This document shows, piece by piece, positions 22,853 through 23,286 of a stretch of 23,286 nucleotides of DNA. The DNA is from Betaproteobacteria bacterium (GTDB lineage Bacteria; Pseudomonadota; Gammaproteobacteria; Burkholderiales; SG8-41). Positions within the stretch are counted from its first letter, which is position 1. Each line of letters begins with the position of its first letter. The notes under the pieces were generated by a model. That model did not search any database and had not been told where the DNA came from. It worked only from the letters and a program-made list of their open reading frames with translations. The translations under genes were made by a program, and so were the position numbers. The stretch is taken from positions 1-23,286 of the forward strand of contig JAHZNX010000031.1 in NCBI GenBank assembly GCA_020028375.1. Reading direction: 5' to 3'.

Positions 22853-23286
22853 CGAAGGCCGCCCTCTGGTCCTATTTCGAGCGGCGCCGCGTCCCCACTC
22901 TCGCAATCGGGCCTGGTGTGACAGTACCGCGGCACTTTTCCGACTCGGCGGCGGAGCACCTGGCCACGCGGCAGGCCGCAGGACTATTCGATTTCTCGTT
23001 CATGGGATGCGCGGAAATCGCCGGTGTTGAGGCTTGCGATTATCTCGACTACCTGCAGACGCGGAATCTCGCCGGTCTCAAGCCCGGCCGCATTGCATAT
23101 ACCCTGCTCCTTCACGAAGACGGAAGCGTATTGAGTGATGCGACAGTCTGGAACTTGGGGGGAGGCCGGTTTGCGTTGTTCGTCGGCAGACGAGAAGACC
23201 TCGCGCACATAGCCCGTCTGGCGACAGGTTATTCGGCAACCGTCGTCGATCGCTCGACCGATCACGCCGTGCTCGCGCTTCAGGGG
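22849..23286 (+). CDS. GcvT-family folate-dependent enzyme (aminomethyltransferase-like), 5' part
   Basis: GcvT-family proteins move one-carbon groups from amines or sulfonium compounds to tetrahydrofolate; the family includes glycine-cleavage T-protein, DMSP demethylase and the folate domains of sarcosine and dimethylglycine dehydrogenases. I read 146 codons from GTG 22849 to the right edge with no stop. Family sequence is visible in RQAAGLFDFSFMG (about 45-57), the DYLDYLQTRNLAGLKPGRIAYTLLLHEDGSVLSDATVW stretch (within about 70-110), and DHAVLALQG at the edge. The GTG overlaps the exporter's stop codon, a sign of translational coupling. Which substrate it uses cannot be told from the N-terminal third, and the rest of the gene lies outside the window. 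Confidence 0.85.
   Translation, partial: MTKAALWSYFERRRVPTLAIGPGVTVPRHFSDSAAEHLATRQAAGLFDFSFMGCAEIAGVEACDYLDYLQTRNLAGLKPGRIAYTLLLHEDGSVLSDATVWNLGGGRFALFVGRREDLAHIARLATGYSATVVDRSTDHAVLALQG

Overview
This window looks like chromosomal DNA of a high-GC betaproteobacterium. The main evidence is one long minus-strand cluster in the order rpoE-rseA-rseB-mucD-lepA-lepB-DUF4845-rnc-era-recO-pdxJ-acpS-nagZ, with uvrC further on. That order is a familiar betaproteobacterial layout, and every protein in it matches its family along nearly its whole length, except lepA, which carries a deletion. I see no tRNA, rRNA, CRISPR array, transposase or phage gene.

Layout: (1) 1-1383 is the 5' three quarters of uvrC on the minus strand, running off the left edge; its last visible codons are two copies of a 51-bp palindromic repeat. 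(2) 1431-1997 is efp on the plus strand, divergent from uvrC. It resembles the alphaproteobacterial kind of EF-P but has arginine at the tip of the modification loop. (3) 2091-13240 is the minus-strand core cluster: envelope stress (sigma-E, its anti-sigma pair, a DegP-type protease), translation and secretion (lepA, lepB), RNA and ribosome maturation (rnc, era), recombination (recO), vitamin B6 (pdxJ), acyl-carrier-protein activation (acpS) and peptidoglycan recycling (nagZ). Many neighbours overlap by 4 bp. lepA has lost about 131 bp near its 3' end, which puts it in frame with lepB.

(4) 13453-14970 is a fused substrate-binding/permease protein of the betaine/choline ABC family, with no ATPase gene beside it. 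(5) 15042-16364 is a beta-alanine:pyruvate-type aminotransferase, divergent from it. (6) 16371-19910 is a single 1179-residue iron-sulfur flavoprotein combining a GltD/NfnB-like half and a PyrK/NfnA-like half behind an unrecognised N-terminal domain. (7) 20147-21003 is a decayed MFS transporter gene. (8) 21093-23286 is a plus-strand cassette of a divergent PanB homologue, a TauE/SafE exporter and a GcvT-family folate enzyme cut by the right edge. An intrinsic terminator sits between the first two genes and covers the obvious ATG of the exporter.

The left 13 kb is housekeeping. The right 10 kb is accessory metabolism. The least explained parts are the fused oxidoreductase, the PanB-like/TauE/GcvT-like cassette, and the palindromic repeat inside uvrC, whose two copies carry paired base changes that preserve the hairpin.
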